NCBI RefSeq assembly: GCF_003148765.1
Contig: NZ_QGGV01000006.1
Span: 62,001 to 126,000 of the forward strand
Origin: Silicimonas algicola
GTDB taxonomy: Bacteria > Pseudomonadota > Alphaproteobacteria > Rhodobacterales > Rhodobacteraceae
Reading direction: 5' to 3'
Length of the DNA stretch: 64,000 nt
Below the pieces are notes generated by a model. That model worked only from the letters and a program-made list of their open reading frames with translations. It had not been told where the DNA came from and did not search any database. The first letter of the stretch is position 1. Every line of letters begins with the position of its first letter. The translations under genes and the position numbers were made by a program. Positions 1-10,023 of the stretch are shown here, in pieces.

Positions 1-113
1 TTCACGCTTTCGTACGGATCGTTGACGCCTCCCGACTCGCTCGGCGCAGAGCATCCGGCAAGCACCGCGAACGCGCCGACGGCGATGAAGGTTGGCAGCT
101 TGGCGTTAGACAT
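1..113 (-). CDS. mlaA: Outer-membrane lipoprotein, MlaA/VacJ-like (N-terminal fragment)
   Basis: Only the first 37 codons are in the window; the gene continues past its left edge. The visible part is a lipoprotein signal peptide with a hydrophobic core and a lipobox (VLAGC, Cys21), so the mature protein would be lipidated on Cys21. A Ser/Gly-rich linker follows, then NDPYESV. In the MlaA/VacJ family the mature domain opens with a DP-(Y/L)-E-x-x-NR motif, which this matches as far as it can be read. MlaA removes mislocalised phospholipid from the outer membrane in the Mla retrograde pathway. The lipoprotein call is firm; the MlaA call rests on a few residues. Confidence 0.55.
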   Translation of the reverse strand, partial: MSNAKLPTFIAVGAFAVLAGCSAPSESGGVNDPYESV

Positions 114-283
114 CCCAGAGACCCAGCAGACTAAGGTTCGATCGTGACACAGGGCTTCAAGATAAGACGAGCCCGCGCGGAATGACAGTCCGTGCCGTGA
201 AAAGCCCCCGAAAGATAAAACATGTTGCAGAGCCGGCGCGGCCTCTGGAAGGTGGCGGCGAAATGGATGCAGGAGGCTGCCAG

Positions 284-745
284 ATGGACATCACCGCCAA
301 GCTTGACGCAAAGGGCCTGTCGTTGCCCGAAACCCCGGCTCCAGCTGCCAACTATGTGCCGTTCGTCATCTCGGGGGACCTGGTCTTCGTTTCCGGCCAA
401 ATCTCGATGGATGCGGACGGCGCTCTCATCAAGGGCAAGCTCGGCGCCGACATGGATACGGCCGCAGGTGCCAAGGCGGCAGAGCGTTGCGCGCTGTCGC
501 TTCTCGCGCAGCTCGGCAAGGCCGTGGGCGGCGACTTTTCGCGTCTCGGACGTGCGGTCAAGCTGACGGGTTTCGTCAACTCGACGCCCGACTTCACCGA
601 GCAGCCGAAAGTCGTCAACGGATGCTCGGACCTGCTGGTCGACATCCTCGGCGAAAAGGGCCGCCACGCGCGGTCGGCCGTCTCGGTCGCATCGCTGCCG
701 CTCGGCGTCGCCGTCGAGGTCGAGGCGATCTTTCAGCTCGCATGA
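284..745 (+). CDS. RidA family protein (YjgF/YER057c/UK114)
   Basis: The protein has 153 aa. The start was chosen because AGGAGG lies 7 bases before this ATG; the open frame extends further upstream without an SD. RidA proteins hydrolyse reactive enamine/imine intermediates such as 2-aminoacrylate made by PLP enzymes. The family pattern is visible: a central segment LVFVSGQISMD and a C-terminal segment with the conserved Arg before AVSVASLPLGVAVEVEA. The length fits the longer RidA-like subgroup rather than the roughly 128-aa E. coli form, so the exact substrate is unknown. The stop overlaps the start of the next gene (ATGA), which suggests translational coupling. Confidence 0.85.
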   Translation: MDITAKLDAKGLSLPETPAPAANYVPFVISGDLVFVSGQISMDADGALIKGKLGADMDTAAGAKAAERCALSLLAQLGKAVGGDFSRLGRAVKLTGFVNSTPDFTEQPKVVNGCSDLLVDILGEKGRHARSAVSVASLPLGVAVEVEAIFQLA

Positions 746-1509
746 CGCCCGCCCTGCCTGACTCATTCCGGCGCATCCCCATAGCGCACCGTGGCCTTCA
801 CGACCGCGCCGCGGGGCGGATCGAGAATTCGCCCGCCGCATTCCGCGCGGCGGTCGAGGGTGGCTGGGGCATCGAGCTCGACGTCCAGCTTTCGGCGGAC
901 GGCGAAGCGATGGTCTTTCACGATTACGACCTCGAGCGGCTCACCGGGCGGGAGGGCATGGTCAGGGAACATCCGGCGGACGTGCTTACAGCGCTCGTGC
1001 TCACTGGCGGCGAAGACCGCATTCCGACCCTGCCTCAGGTGCTGGACCTTGTCCGCGGGCGGGTGCCGCTTCTGGTCGAGGTCAAGGATCAGGACGGAGG
1101 GCTCGGCCCGGATGTCGGTTCGCTGGAACAGGCTGTGGCCCGCGCGGTCGAGGGCTACGACGGCGACCTCGCCCTGATGTCGTTCAACCCCCACAGCGTC
1201 GCGGCGCTGGCCGAGCTTTGCCCGGACGTGCCGCGCGGGCTGACGACCGAAGCGTTCCGCCCCGGTGACTGGCCGGTGCCTGAGACACGTCTGTCCGAGC
1301 TGTCGGCCATCGCCGACTACGACCGCGTCGGCGCGTCGTTCATCAGTCACGGACATCGTGACCTGTCGTCGCCTCGCGTGGCGGGCCTCAAGGCGCAGGG
1401 TGCGGCCATCCTGTGCTGGACGATCCGCTCGACCGACGAGGAGACGGCGGCGAGGCGCATTGCCGATAACGTGACCTTCGAGGGCTATCTCCCGGAGCGG
1501 GCGACTTGA
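742..1509 (+). CDS. Glycerophosphodiester phosphodiesterase
   Basis: The 255-aa protein starts at an ATG that overlaps the ridA stop codon (ATGA). GDPD-family TIM-barrel motifs are present in order: AHRG near residue 15 (catalytic His), an EN...AF segment, GIELDVQLSADGEAMVFHD with the metal-binding Glu/Asp and second His, and LLVEVKDQ further in. These enzymes split glycerophosphodiesters from phospholipid turnover into glycerol-3-phosphate and an alcohol. No signal peptide is seen, so it is probably cytoplasmic, as UgpQ is. It is probably co-transcribed with the ridA-like gene, and a GNAT gene follows. Confidence 0.88.
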   Translation: MTPALPDSFRRIPIAHRGLHDRAAGRIENSPAAFRAAVEGGWGIELDVQLSADGEAMVFHDYDLERLTGREGMVREHPADVLTALVLTGGEDRIPTLPQVLDLVRGRVPLLVEVKDQDGGLGPDVGSLEQAVARAVEGYDGDLALMSFNPHSVAALAELCPDVPRGLTTEAFRPGDWPVPETRLSELSAIADYDRVGASFISHGHRDLSSPRVAGLKAQGAAILCWTIRSTDEETAARRIADNVTFEGYLPERAT

Positions 1510-1531
1510 ATTCCCTCTGCCCGGGCTCACC

Positions 1532-2728
<1,197 letters not shown>

Positions 2729-2792
2729 CCCTTCGGGTTGACCTTCCGGACCTTAGTCCTCTTTCTTGAAGCCGCACAGAATGGATGGGCAC

Positions 2793-3089
2793 ATGGCCGA
2801 GCGACTGACGGGCGCCGCGCGGGACGCGGCACTTTCCGAACTGGCGGATCTTGGGTGGGAGGCAACGGAAGGCCGCGACGCCATTCGCCGCAATTTCCGC
2901 TTCCGCGACTTCAACGAGGCCTGGGGCTGGATGAACCGGGTCGCCCTGATCGCCGAGTCCATGAACCACCATCCCGAATGGACCAACGTCTACAATCGGG
3001 TAGAAGTCATTCTTACCACACACGATGCCAAGGGCCTGACGTCGCTCGATGTCGACCTGGCGCTGCGCATCGGCAAGCTCGGTCAATGA
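2793..3089 (+). CDS. phhB: Pterin-4a-carbinolamine dehydratase
   Basis: This 98-aa protein dehydrates 4a-hydroxytetrahydropterin formed by aromatic amino acid hydroxylases, recycling the pterin cofactor. The active-site signature is clear: [14 protein letters not shown] followed by [12 protein letters not shown], with the two adjacent His, the PEW and the later TH. ATG 2793 gives the usual N-terminus [10 protein letters not shown] and has a GGATGGG-type SD; an ATG at 2781 is the alternative. The stop overlaps the start of the MscS gene (ATGA). No phenylalanine hydroxylase gene lies nearby, so its partner is elsewhere or its role is different (a DCoH-like second function is known in animals). 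Confidence 0.88.
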   Translation: MAERLTGAARDAALSELADLGWEATEGRDAIRRNFRFRDFNEAWGWMNRVALIAESMNHHPEWTNVYNRVEVILTTHDAKGLTSLDVDLALRIGKLGQ

Positions 3090-3943
3090 ATTACGTCGAA
3101 GAGCTGATGGCGTTCAGGATCGGCGAGACGACCGTGGGCGAGCTTCTGACACTTCAGTTCCTTCTGGGCGCGGTCGGGCAGGTCGTGCTGGCGGCGATCA
3201 TTCTGATCGCGGGTTTCGTGATCGCGGGTTTCGCTCGCAAGCGGATCGTCCGGCTGACCGACCGTTCTCGGCACATCGACAAGACCATGGGCGGGTTCCT
3301 GGCGAACCTCGCGCGCTACGCGATCCTCGCGCTGACGCTGATCTTCGTCCTCCAGCAGTTCGGCTTCCAGACCGCCTCGCTCGTGGCGCTTCTCGGCGCC
3401 GCCGGGCTTGCGATCGGACTGGCGCTTCAGGGCGTGCTTGGCGGTGTCGCGTCAGGCGTGATGCTGGTGGTGTTCAGGCCGATCAAGCTGGGCGACTTCG
3501 TCGAGGTGAACGGCCATACCGGGACGGTGAAGGACATCTCGATCTTCACCACAGAGCTTGCGACGCTGGACAACGTTCAGGTCATCATTCCCAACACCGA
3601 GGTCTGGTCGAACACGATCAAGAACTATTCGGTCTACGACAAGCGCCGGGCCGAGTGGATCTTCGGCGTCAGCTATGACGCCGATCTCAAGGCGGCCGAG
3701 CAGATCATCCGCGACACGATCTTCTCGGATCCGCGCTCGCTGTCCGAGCCCGCGCCGTTCCTCCAGGTCAACAACCTGGGCGATTTCTCGGTCGATTTCC
3801 TTGTGCGGTGCTGGGTGCCGGCGACGGACTACTTCCAGTACCAGGCCGACATGAAGCGCGCGGTGAAAGAGGCGTTCGACGCGAACGGCATCGACATCCC
3901 CTTCCCGACGCGGACCGTGCTGCGAGCGGACGCGGGCTCCTAG
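3086..3943 (+). CDS. Small-conductance mechanosensitive channel, MscS family
   Basis: This 285-aa inner-membrane channel opens under membrane tension to release solutes on hypo-osmotic shock. Three N-terminal hydrophobic segments are visible (about residues 22-45, 65-85 and 95-118). The third holds the Gly/Ala-rich pore helix, [21 protein letters not shown]. It is followed by the conserved beta-domain segment [19 protein letters not shown] and [14 protein letters not shown]. The length matches E. coli MscS (286 aa). Its ATG overlaps the phhB stop, and its TAG stop overlaps that of the convergent peroxiredoxin gene as CTAG. Confidence 0.92.
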   Translation: MNYVEELMAFRIGETTVGELLTLQFLLGAVGQVVLAAIILIAGFVIAGFARKRIVRLTDRSRHIDKTMGGFLANLARYAILALTLIFVLQQFGFQTASLVALLGAAGLAIGLALQGVLGGVASGVMLVVFRPIKLGDFVEVNGHTGTVKDISIFTTELATLDNVQVIIPNTEVWSNTIKNYSVYDKRRAEWIFGVSYDADLKAAEQIIRDTIFSDPRSLSEPAPFLQVNNLGDFSVDFLVRCWVPATDYFQYQADMKRAVKEAFDANGIDIPFPTRTVLRADAGS

Positions 3944-4428
3944 ATCTTCTCGAGCAGCGTCTCGCCCGCCGTCAAGTCGCAGGCCCCGACCTTTTCTTCG
4001 AGTTGGAGCACCTTCACGACGCCGTCCTCGACCAGCATGGCGCAGCGCTGCATCCGGTCCTTGAACCCGATGGCAGGCACGCTGAACTGAAGACCGAGCG
4101 CTTTCGTCAGCTCGGAATCCCAGTCGGCCAGCATGGTGATGCCCGCCTCCTCGGCGCCGGAGGACTTGCCCCAGTGCGACATGACGCGAACGTCGTTGAC
4201 GGCCACGCAGACGATTTCGTCCACGCCCTTGTCGCGGAAGGCCTGCGCGGTGCGGATGAAGCTGGGCAGATGGGCGGCCGAGCAGGTCGCGGTATAGGCC
4301 CCGGGCAGGCCGAAGAGAACCATCCTCCGGCCGCTTGCCCGTTCGGCGATGTCGATCTCGGCGACCGTGTCGTCCTTCTGATGCAAAACCTTCGCCGAGG
4401 GGAGCTTGTCCCCGACTTTGATCGCCAT
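3940..4428 (-). CDS. Peroxiredoxin (Prx5/AhpE-like redoxin)
   Basis: This 162-aa thiol peroxidase reduces H2O2 and organic hydroperoxides. The peroxidatic cysteine is Cys49 in GLPGAYTATCS, which matches the Prx5 motif PGAFTPxCS with two conservative changes. WDSELTKALGL and a C-terminal VEDGVVKVLQLE also fit. The start gives the usual MAIKVGDKLP and has AGGAAC upstream; a longer in-frame start at 4467 lacks support. A further Cys near residue 146 (GACDL) may be the resolving residue. The final stop overlaps the MscS gene tail on the other strand by 4 bp. Confidence 0.9.
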   Translation of the reverse strand: MAIKVGDKLPSAKVLHQKDDTVAEIDIAERASGRRMVLFGLPGAYTATCSAAHLPSFIRTAQAFRDKGVDEIVCVAVNDVRVMSHWGKSSGAEEAGITMLADWDSELTKALGLQFSVPAIGFKDRMQRCAMLVEDGVVKVLQLEEKVGACDLTAGETLLEKI

Positions 4429-4505
4429 GTTCCTGCCTCTGTCGTTTGCCTTCGTCCCGGCCAGCATATAATCGGGCGGAGAGGGACGACCAGAGGCGAC
4501 GTGGC

Positions 4506-5711
4506 ATGACGGGCATTCTCATCGTGGGCGGCGGACAGGCGGGATCGACGCTGGCGCAGACCCTGCGGTCCGAAGGCTACGAGGGGCGCGTCATGGTTCT
4601 CGGAGCCGAGCCGGTTCTGCCCTACGAGCGGCCTCCGCTTTCGAAGGCTTATCTCATGGGAGAGGTGGAACAGGAGCGGCTCTATCTGCGTCCTGCCGCG
4701 ATCTACGAGGAGTGGAAGATCGAGATGCGTCTGGGCACCCCGGTGACGGGTATCGACACGGCGACCCAGACGGTGACGGCGGGCAACGAGACGCTTGGCT
4801 ATGACGAACTGGCGCTTTGCACGGGGTCGGTCCCGAACCGCCTGCCCGCGGCCATCGGTGGTGCGCTCGACGGCGTCTTCACCGTGCGGTCGCTTGCGGA
4901 CATCGACCGGATGAAGACGCGTGTCTCACCTGGCGCGCGTGTGCTCGTCGTCGGCGGCGGCTACATCGGGCTCGAGGCCGCGGCGGTCGCGTCAAAGCTG
5001 GGGCTGTCGGTGACCGTGGTCGAAATGTCCCCGCGCATCCTGAGCCGTGTCGCCGCACCCGAGACTTCGGACGTCATCCGCGCCGAGCATGAGGCGCATG
5101 GAGTCCGGATCCTGGAAGGATGCGGACTGGTGCGCCTGACGGGCGAGGGGCACGTCAACGGGGCGGAACTGACGGACGGCAGCGTTCTCGAGATCGATTT
5201 CGCCATCGTGGGAACCGGTATCCGACCCGATACCGCCCTCGCCGAAGCGGCAGGGATCTTCTGCGACAACGGGATCGCGGTCGATGAGATGGGCCGCACC
5301 TCGGCCCCTCATGTCTGGGCGGCGGGGGACTGCGCGTCGTTTCCTTACAAGGGCGGGCGGATGCGACTCGAGTCGGTCCAGAACGCCATCGACCAGGCGC
5401 AGGCGGTGGCGCGGAACATGCTGGGGGCGAATGTACCTTATGTCCCCCATCCCTGGTTTTGGTCGGACCAGTACGACCTCAAGCTCCAGATCGCGGGGCT
5501 GGGGACGGGATATGACCGGATCGTGGTGCGCGAGGGCGAGGGCGGACGGTCGCACTGGTACTTCAAGGACGGCCGCCTTCTCGCGGTCGACGCCATCGAC
5601 GCGGCGCGGGACTACATGGTGGGCAAGCGTCTTCTCGAAATGGGGCGGACAGTCGATCCCGAGGCGGTCGCCGACGCTTCGACCAACCTCAAGGCGCTGC
5701 TGAAAGGATGA
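4506..5711 (+). CDS. FAD-dependent NAD(P)H:ferredoxin/rubredoxin-type reductase
   Basis: This 401-aa two-dinucleotide-fold flavoprotein has an N-terminal FAD motif ILIVGGGQAGSTLA, then PYERPPLSKAYL, which is diagnostic of the putidaredoxin/rhodocoxin reductase family. A NAD(P)H motif VLVVGGGYIGLEAA lies near residue 146, and a second FAD site WAAGDCASFP near 275. Such enzymes pass electrons from NADH to a [2Fe-2S] ferredoxin that feeds P450s or dioxygenases. A P450 gene lies about 19 kb downstream in this window, but a functional pairing is only a guess. The stop overlaps the rsmD start (ATGA). Confidence 0.88.
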   Translation: MTGILIVGGGQAGSTLAQTLRSEGYEGRVMVLGAEPVLPYERPPLSKAYLMGEVEQERLYLRPAAIYEEWKIEMRLGTPVTGIDTATQTVTAGNETLGYDELALCTGSVPNRLPAAIGGALDGVFTVRSLADIDRMKTRVSPGARVLVVGGGYIGLEAAAVASKLGLSVTVVEMSPRILSRVAAPETSDVIRAEHEAHGVRILEGCGLVRLTGEGHVNGAELTDGSVLEIDFAIVGTGIRPDTALAEAAGIFCDNGIAVDEMGRTSAPHVWAAGDCASFPYKGGRMRLESVQNAIDQAQAVARNMLGANVPYVPHPWFWSDQYDLKLQIAGLGTGYDRIVVREGEGGRSHWYFKDGRLLAVDAIDAARDYMVGKRLLEMGRTVDPEAVADASTNLKALLKG

Positions 5712-6268
5712 GGATCATCGGCGGCCGGATGCGCGGGCTTGGCCTCGCGCCGGTCGGCGAAGGGGACGCCGCTGCGCATCTGAGGCCCACGTCGGACCGG
5801 GTGCGCGAAAGCCTCTTCAACCTGCTGGAGGGCGGACGGCTGGGCCGGCCGGTGCCGGGCGCCATCGTCCTCGACCTGTTTGCCGGCACTGGCGCCCTCG
5901 GTCTCGAGGCCTTGTCGCGGGGCGCGGACCAGGTCGCCTTCGTCGAATCCAGGCGTCCGGCGCTGAAACTTCTCGACGCCAATATCGCCCGCGCCCGCGC
6001 TTCCGACCTTGTCCGGGTTCTGAAGCGCGATGCGACGCGGCTTGGGCCCGTCGAAGGCCCCGCTGCGACGCTCGTCTTTCTCGACCCGCCCTATGGCAAG
6101 GATCTGGGCCAGGCGGCGCTGGCGTCGGCGGATGAGGGCGGCTGGATCGCGCCCGGCGCGCTGATTGCCTGGGAGGAGAGGAGCGAGCAGGACGCGCCTG
6201 CGGGCTTCATCCGACGCGATGCGCGGCGCTACGGAGACACCTGGTTGACCTTCCTGGAACGGACCTAG
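5708..6268 (+). CDS. rsmD: 16S rRNA (guanine(966)-N2)-methyltransferase RsmD
   Basis: This 186-aa SAM-dependent methyltransferase modifies G966 of 16S rRNA during 30S assembly. It starts MRIIGGRMRG as RsmD does. LRPTSDRVRESLFN, the SAM-binding LDLFAGTGALGLEALSRGA near residue 57, and the catalytic LDPPYGKDL (DPPY motif) near residue 121 all match. It is translationally coupled to the flavoprotein gene upstream by an ATGA overlap, and its TAG stop overlaps that of the convergent DUF1194 gene (CTAG). Confidence 0.94.
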   Translation: MRIIGGRMRGLGLAPVGEGDAAAHLRPTSDRVRESLFNLLEGGRLGRPVPGAIVLDLFAGTGALGLEALSRGADQVAFVESRRPALKLLDANIARARASDLVRVLKRDATRLGPVEGPAATLVFLDPPYGKDLGQAALASADEGGWIAPGALIAWEERSEQDAPAGFIRRDARRYGDTWLTFLERT

Positions 6269-7056
6269 GGTTCGCCCCAGATCCGGTCCCTTTCGCGTCT
6301 CAGCTTTTCGCCCACCAGACAGTCGTAGCCGTCAGGCGTGCGTCCGGTCCGCGCCGCCAGCACCACCTCGGGCGGACCCGCGAGTTCGAGCACGAGTTTC
6401 CGGCGTACGGCCATGGGGAAGTCGCCCCATTCGAGGACCGGGATGACAAAGGCGCCGGGACCGCCGATCACACAGGTCTGGTAATAGACGTCCAGATCGT
6501 CGATCCCCCACCGGGAGGTCGAGTCCTCGGTCATCAGCGGAAGACCGTTGATGACGATACCCGCCCCGACCGCCGCGTCGCGCGCTTCCGTCACCGGCAC
6601 CCCGTCGTTGTTGGGCCCGTCGCCGGAGAGGTCGATGACGCGCCGCAGTCCCTCGAAATCGTTGGTCTCGATGTCGAAGTGCGCATATTCGATCGCGCCG
6701 GAGATCGAGGTCCGCCGCATCGAAAAGTCGAAGTCCGCCGTCAGTTGCCGTGCCACGGCCTCGGCCGCCTCGCGCCCGTCGATCACCGTCCAGGGCACCA
6801 CGACGCGCTGAAGGTAGCGTCCGGCCCATTCGACATAGGTAATGGCGATCCGACCAGTATAGCTGTTTTCGATGACCTTGACGACCTCGTCGGATGCTAT
6901 GGCTGCGGCATAGCCACGCCGCTGTATCTCAAGCTCTTCCGGTCCCATGCTGCGCGAGACGTCGACCATGAGCGACAATTCGACGTCGACCTCGACGGCC
7001 TGGGCCCACAGAGGCAGGGCGGCGAGGCAGAGGATGAGGCCGAGGCGCCAGCGCAT
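6265..7056 (-). CDS. DUF1194 exported von Willebrand factor A-like protein
   Basis: The protein has 263 aa from ATG 7056. The first 20 residues form a signal peptide (MRWRLGLILCLAALPLWAQA, cleaved near AQA-VEV), so it is exported. The body is the DUF1194 family, which has a VWA-like fold: MVDVSRSMG keeps the DxSxS metal-site pattern, and VIDLSGDGPNNDG is the conserved DxSGDG block. DUF1194 proteins are common in alphaproteobacteria and their function is not established. It is divergent from the AI-2E permease gene and convergent with rsmD. Confidence 0.85.
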   Translation of the reverse strand: MRWRLGLILCLAALPLWAQAVEVDVELSLMVDVSRSMGPEELEIQRRGYAAAIASDEVVKVIENSYTGRIAITYVEWAGRYLQRVVVPWTVIDGREAAEAVARQLTADFDFSMRRTSISGAIEYAHFDIETNDFEGLRRVIDLSGDGPNNDGVPVTEARDAAVGAGIVINGLPLMTEDSTSRWGIDDLDVYYQTCVIGGPGAFVIPVLEWGDFPMAVRRKLVLELAGPPEVVLAARTGRTPDGYDCLVGEKLRRERDRIWGEP

Positions 7057-7173
7057 ATTCCGATGATGAACGATTGGCGGGAAATGTCGAGGCTTGACCG
7101 CCCGCGATCCTGCTTCCCACTCTGGAACGCAAACCTGCATCGCGCGTTCAGCACGTAACAACGGGGTCAGAAG

Positions 7174-8355
7174 TTGCAAATTTCTCCTAACAAGTACGCG
7201 AACTGGGCCCTGGTGACACTAGCACTGCTCGCGACAGTTACCGCCATTGTCGTTGCCCGGTCGTTCCTGATGCCGGTCTTCATGGCTTTCCTGCTGTCGA
7301 TCACGGTCAGCCCCATCCGCCGCGTTCTTCAGCGTCGCGGCGTGTCTCCCGTCATCACCGCAACTGTCGTGGTGAGCCTCCTCGTGGTCAGCCTGTCGTC
7401 GCTGGTCTACTTCCTCTCGGGGCCCGTGGCGGACTATGCCGAGAATTCCCGCGCCATCGCCATGGACGTCGAGCAGAAGCTGCGCGGCGTGTCCAACGCG
7501 ATCGAGAAGGTCGCCGAAGCGACGGACCAGGTCACCGAAATGGCCACGATGGACGACGCGGATCCGACGGAAGAGACGGTCGTCGTCCAGAACGGTCCTG
7601 ACCTTGTCACTGCGACACTTTACAGCGCGCCGGTCGTGGTCGGTCAGGCGATCTTCACCTTCGTCCTGCTGTTCTTCCTGACAGCGTCTGGCGACATGTT
7701 CTACCAGAAGCTCGTCCAGGCCAGCCCGACCTTTCGCGACAAGAAGCGCGCGATCCAGATCGCCTACGACATCGAGAAGAAGCTGTCGCGCTACTTCCTG
7801 ACCATCACCATCATCAATGCCTGTCTCGGTATCGGGGTCGGACTGGTTCTGTGGTGGGTGGGGATGCCGAACCCGCTTCTGTTCGGTGTTGCGGCCTTTC
7901 TTCTGAACTTCATTCCCTACCTCGGCGCGATCGCCGGGGTGGCCATGACCTTCGCCATCGGTCTCATCTCGTTCGATACGGTCGGGCAGGCGACACTGGC
8001 GGCGGGCTCGTACCTGTTCCTGACGACGCTCGAGGGACAGTTGATCACGCCCTACGCGGTGGGACGAAGCCTGAAGCTGAACGCCGTGATCGTGTTCATC
8101 GCCGTCGCCTTCTGGGGATGGGCCTGGTCTGTCATCGGGATGTTCGTGGCCGTCCCCGCGCTGATCGCCGTCCGCGTCTTCTCGGAGCATATTCCGACCC
8201 TGGCCGGCCTGGGGATCTTCATCTCGGGCACGGAAGAGGAAGAAGAGGACGAGGTCGTCGAGGAAGTCCCAGCCGAAGACGGCAAGGCGGCCGAAGTCGT
8301 CCTCGTCGATCCCACTCCGCTGGACGATCTTCCACCGGCCACCGTCGCGCCCTGA
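7174..8355 (+). CDS. AI-2E family transporter (PerM/TqsA-like permease)
   Basis: This 393-aa polytopic membrane protein has two N-terminal hydrophobic helices (residues 10-30 and 34-75), a soluble insert of about 75 residues, and several C-terminal helices. The latter include the family segment LLNFIPYLGAIAG and LLTTLEGQLITPYAVGRSLKLN. The family contains the E. coli TqsA autoinducer-2 exporter and many members of unknown substrate. The C-terminus carries an acidic tail (about residues 350-393, rich in Glu/Asp/Val). The start is TTG at 7174; no ATG gives the complete first helix. A second member of the family is at 47858-48937. Confidence 0.85.
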   Translation: MQISPNKYANWALVTLALLATVTAIVVARSFLMPVFMAFLLSITVSPIRRVLQRRGVSPVITATVVVSLLVVSLSSLVYFLSGPVADYAENSRAIAMDVEQKLRGVSNAIEKVAEATDQVTEMATMDDADPTEETVVVQNGPDLVTATLYSAPVVVGQAIFTFVLLFFLTASGDMFYQKLVQASPTFRDKKRAIQIAYDIEKKLSRYFLTITIINACLGIGVGLVLWWVGMPNPLLFGVAAFLLNFIPYLGAIAGVAMTFAIGLISFDTVGQATLAAGSYLFLTTLEGQLITPYAVGRSLKLNAVIVFIAVAFWGWAWSVIGMFVAVPALIAVRVFSEHIPTLAGLGIFISGTEEEEEDEVVEEVPAEDGKAAEVVLVDPTPLDDLPPATVAP

Positions 8356-8364
8356 AGCGGGGTC

Positions 8365-9858
8365 TCAGAACCCCTCGTCACCGCCCGCCTGCTGCCAGGG
8401 CTTCACGAGGTTGCCGAAGCGGGTGAAGCGGCCTTCGAAGGAAAGCTCGATCGTGCCGATGGGGCCGTGCCGCTGCTTGCCGATGACGATCTCGGCGCGG
8501 CCGTGGAGACGTTCCATCTCCTCCTGCCAGACCGCGATCTTCTCGAGTTCGTGGTCGCCCGGCTTCTCGCGTTCCTTGTAGTACTCTTCGCGGAACACGA
8601 ACATCACGACGTCGGCGTCCTGCTCGATCGAGCCAGACTCGCGAAGATCGGAGAGTTGGGGTCTCTTGTCCTCGCGGTTTTCGACCTGGCGCGAGAGCTG
8701 GGACAGCGCGATCACCGGAATATCCAGTTCCTTTGCGATGGCCTTCAGGCCTTGCGTGATCTCGGACACCTCGTTCACGCGACTGTCCTTCGCGGTCGCC
8801 GGACGAACCAGCTGGAGGTAGTCGACGATCAGCACGTCCAGCCCATGTTCGCGCTTCAGGCGCCGCGCGCGGGCGGCGAGCTGGCTGATGGGAAGGGCAG
8901 GCGTGTCGTCGATGTAAAGCGGGCAGGCCTCCAGCGCCTTGGCGGCCTCGACGAAGCGGCGGAACTCGGTTTCGGTCATGTCACCGCGGCGGATCTGCTC
9001 GGAGGGCACCTCGGCGGCTTCCGAAAGAATCCGGGCCGCAAGCTGTTCCGCCGACATCTCGAGAGAGTAGAAGCCCACAACTCCGCCGTCCACGGCGCCT
9101 TCAGAGCCGTCCGGCCGGGTGCCTTTGCGATAAGCCTTGGCGATATTGAAGGCGATGTTGGTGGCGAGCGACGTCTTTCCCATCGAGGGTCGGCCAGCCA
9201 GGATCAAAAGGTCGGACTTGTGAAGACCTCCGAGCTTCTTGTCCATGTCGACCAGGCCGGTCGAGATGCCGGCGAGGCCGCCCTCGCGCTGGTAGGCGGC
9301 GTTGGCGATGTTCACGGCATCCGTGACGGCCTTGAGGAACGACACGAAGCCTGACGTGGACGTGCCCTGTTCGCCCAGCTTGTAGAGCGCCTGCTCGGCC
9401 TCAACGATCTGCTCCTTGGGGTCGTTCGCCACATCGACCTTGCGGGCCTTCGAGACGATGTCGCGGCCAAGGTCCATGAGCTTTCGGCGGATCGCCAGCT
9501 CATAGATCATCTGCGCGTAATCGCGCGCCGCGAAGGACGAGATCGCCGCACCGGCGAGGCGGGCAAGATAGCTTGGGCCGCCAAGCTCCTGGAGGCCGGG
9601 ATCGTCTTCGAGGAACGCCTTCAGCGTGACCGGCGAAGCGAGCGCGTTCTTCGCGATGCGGCTTGCGGCGATCTCGTAGATGCGCGCGTGGACCGGATCG
9701 TAGAAATGCACTTCGCTGATGATGTTCGCGACGCGGTCGTAGATCTCGTTGTTCGTGAGGATCGCGCCGAGCAGTTGTTGCTCGGCCTCGATGTTATGCG
9801 GAACGGCCTCGTCCCCGGCCTGCTCGTCCGCGCGCCTGATTTGAGCGACTTCGCTCAT
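8365..9858 (-). CDS. dnaB: Replicative DNA helicase DnaB
   Basis: This 497-aa hexameric replicative helicase unwinds DNA ahead of the replisome. The N-terminal domain opens with PHNIEAEQQLLGAIL. The RecA-type C-terminal domain has a Walker A AGRPSMGKTSLA near residue 220, a Walker B VLIVDYLQL near 340, and a SQLSRQVENREDKRPQLSDLRESGSIEQDAD block containing the arginine-finger region. The SD GAGAGGGG precedes the ATG. The upstream region has a tandem 11-bp repeat resembling DnaA boxes, listed separately. Confidence 0.97.
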   Translation of the reverse strand: MSEVAQIRRADEQAGDEAVPHNIEAEQQLLGAILTNNEIYDRVANIISEVHFYDPVHARIYEIAASRIAKNALASPVTLKAFLEDDPGLQELGGPSYLARLAGAAISSFAARDYAQMIYELAIRRKLMDLGRDIVSKARKVDVANDPKEQIVEAEQALYKLGEQGTSTSGFVSFLKAVTDAVNIANAAYQREGGLAGISTGLVDMDKKLGGLHKSDLLILAGRPSMGKTSLATNIAFNIAKAYRKGTRPDGSEGAVDGGVVGFYSLEMSAEQLAARILSEAAEVPSEQIRRGDMTETEFRRFVEAAKALEACPLYIDDTPALPISQLAARARRLKREHGLDVLIVDYLQLVRPATAKDSRVNEVSEITQGLKAIAKELDIPVIALSQLSRQVENREDKRPQLSDLRESGSIEQDADVVMFVFREEYYKEREKPGDHELEKIAVWQEEMERLHGRAEIVIGKQRHGPIGTIELSFEGRFTRFGNLVKPWQQAGGDEGF

Positions 9859-9935
9859 TGCTGCCCCTCTCGATTCTTTTTGCCCTGTCCCGCAGCCGTC
9901 CTACGCCGCCCGGAACGTCCGCGCCATCTGGATAT

Positions 9936-9957
9936 CCTGTGGACAGCCTGTGGACAG
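9936..9957. repeat. Tandem 11-bp repeat upstream of dnaB, DnaA-box-like
   Basis: CCTGTGGACAG occurs twice head to tail with no spacer. Read on the minus strand, each copy contains CTGTCCACA, which matches the DnaA box TTATCCACA at 7 of 9 positions. It sits about 80 bases before the dnaB ATG, in its probable promoter region. The repeat is directly visible; DnaA binding is an inference. Confidence 0.5.
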
Positions 9958-10023
9958 AGTTGTGCGGGCTCATCTTGCGGGCATCGGCTGCCTCGCGTCA
10001 ACATCTGGTGCGCCAAAAGCGGC

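Noticed and set aside
182-283. Longer N-terminus for the RidA-like protein
   Set aside because: RidA alignment starts near residue MDITAKL, and AGGAGG sits before ATG 284; the earlier codons have no SD.
4506-5711. Pairing of the ferredoxin-type reductase with the P450 at 24-25 kb
   Set aside because: They are 19 kb apart with no ferredoxin gene at either place, so the partnership cannot be supported from the sequence.
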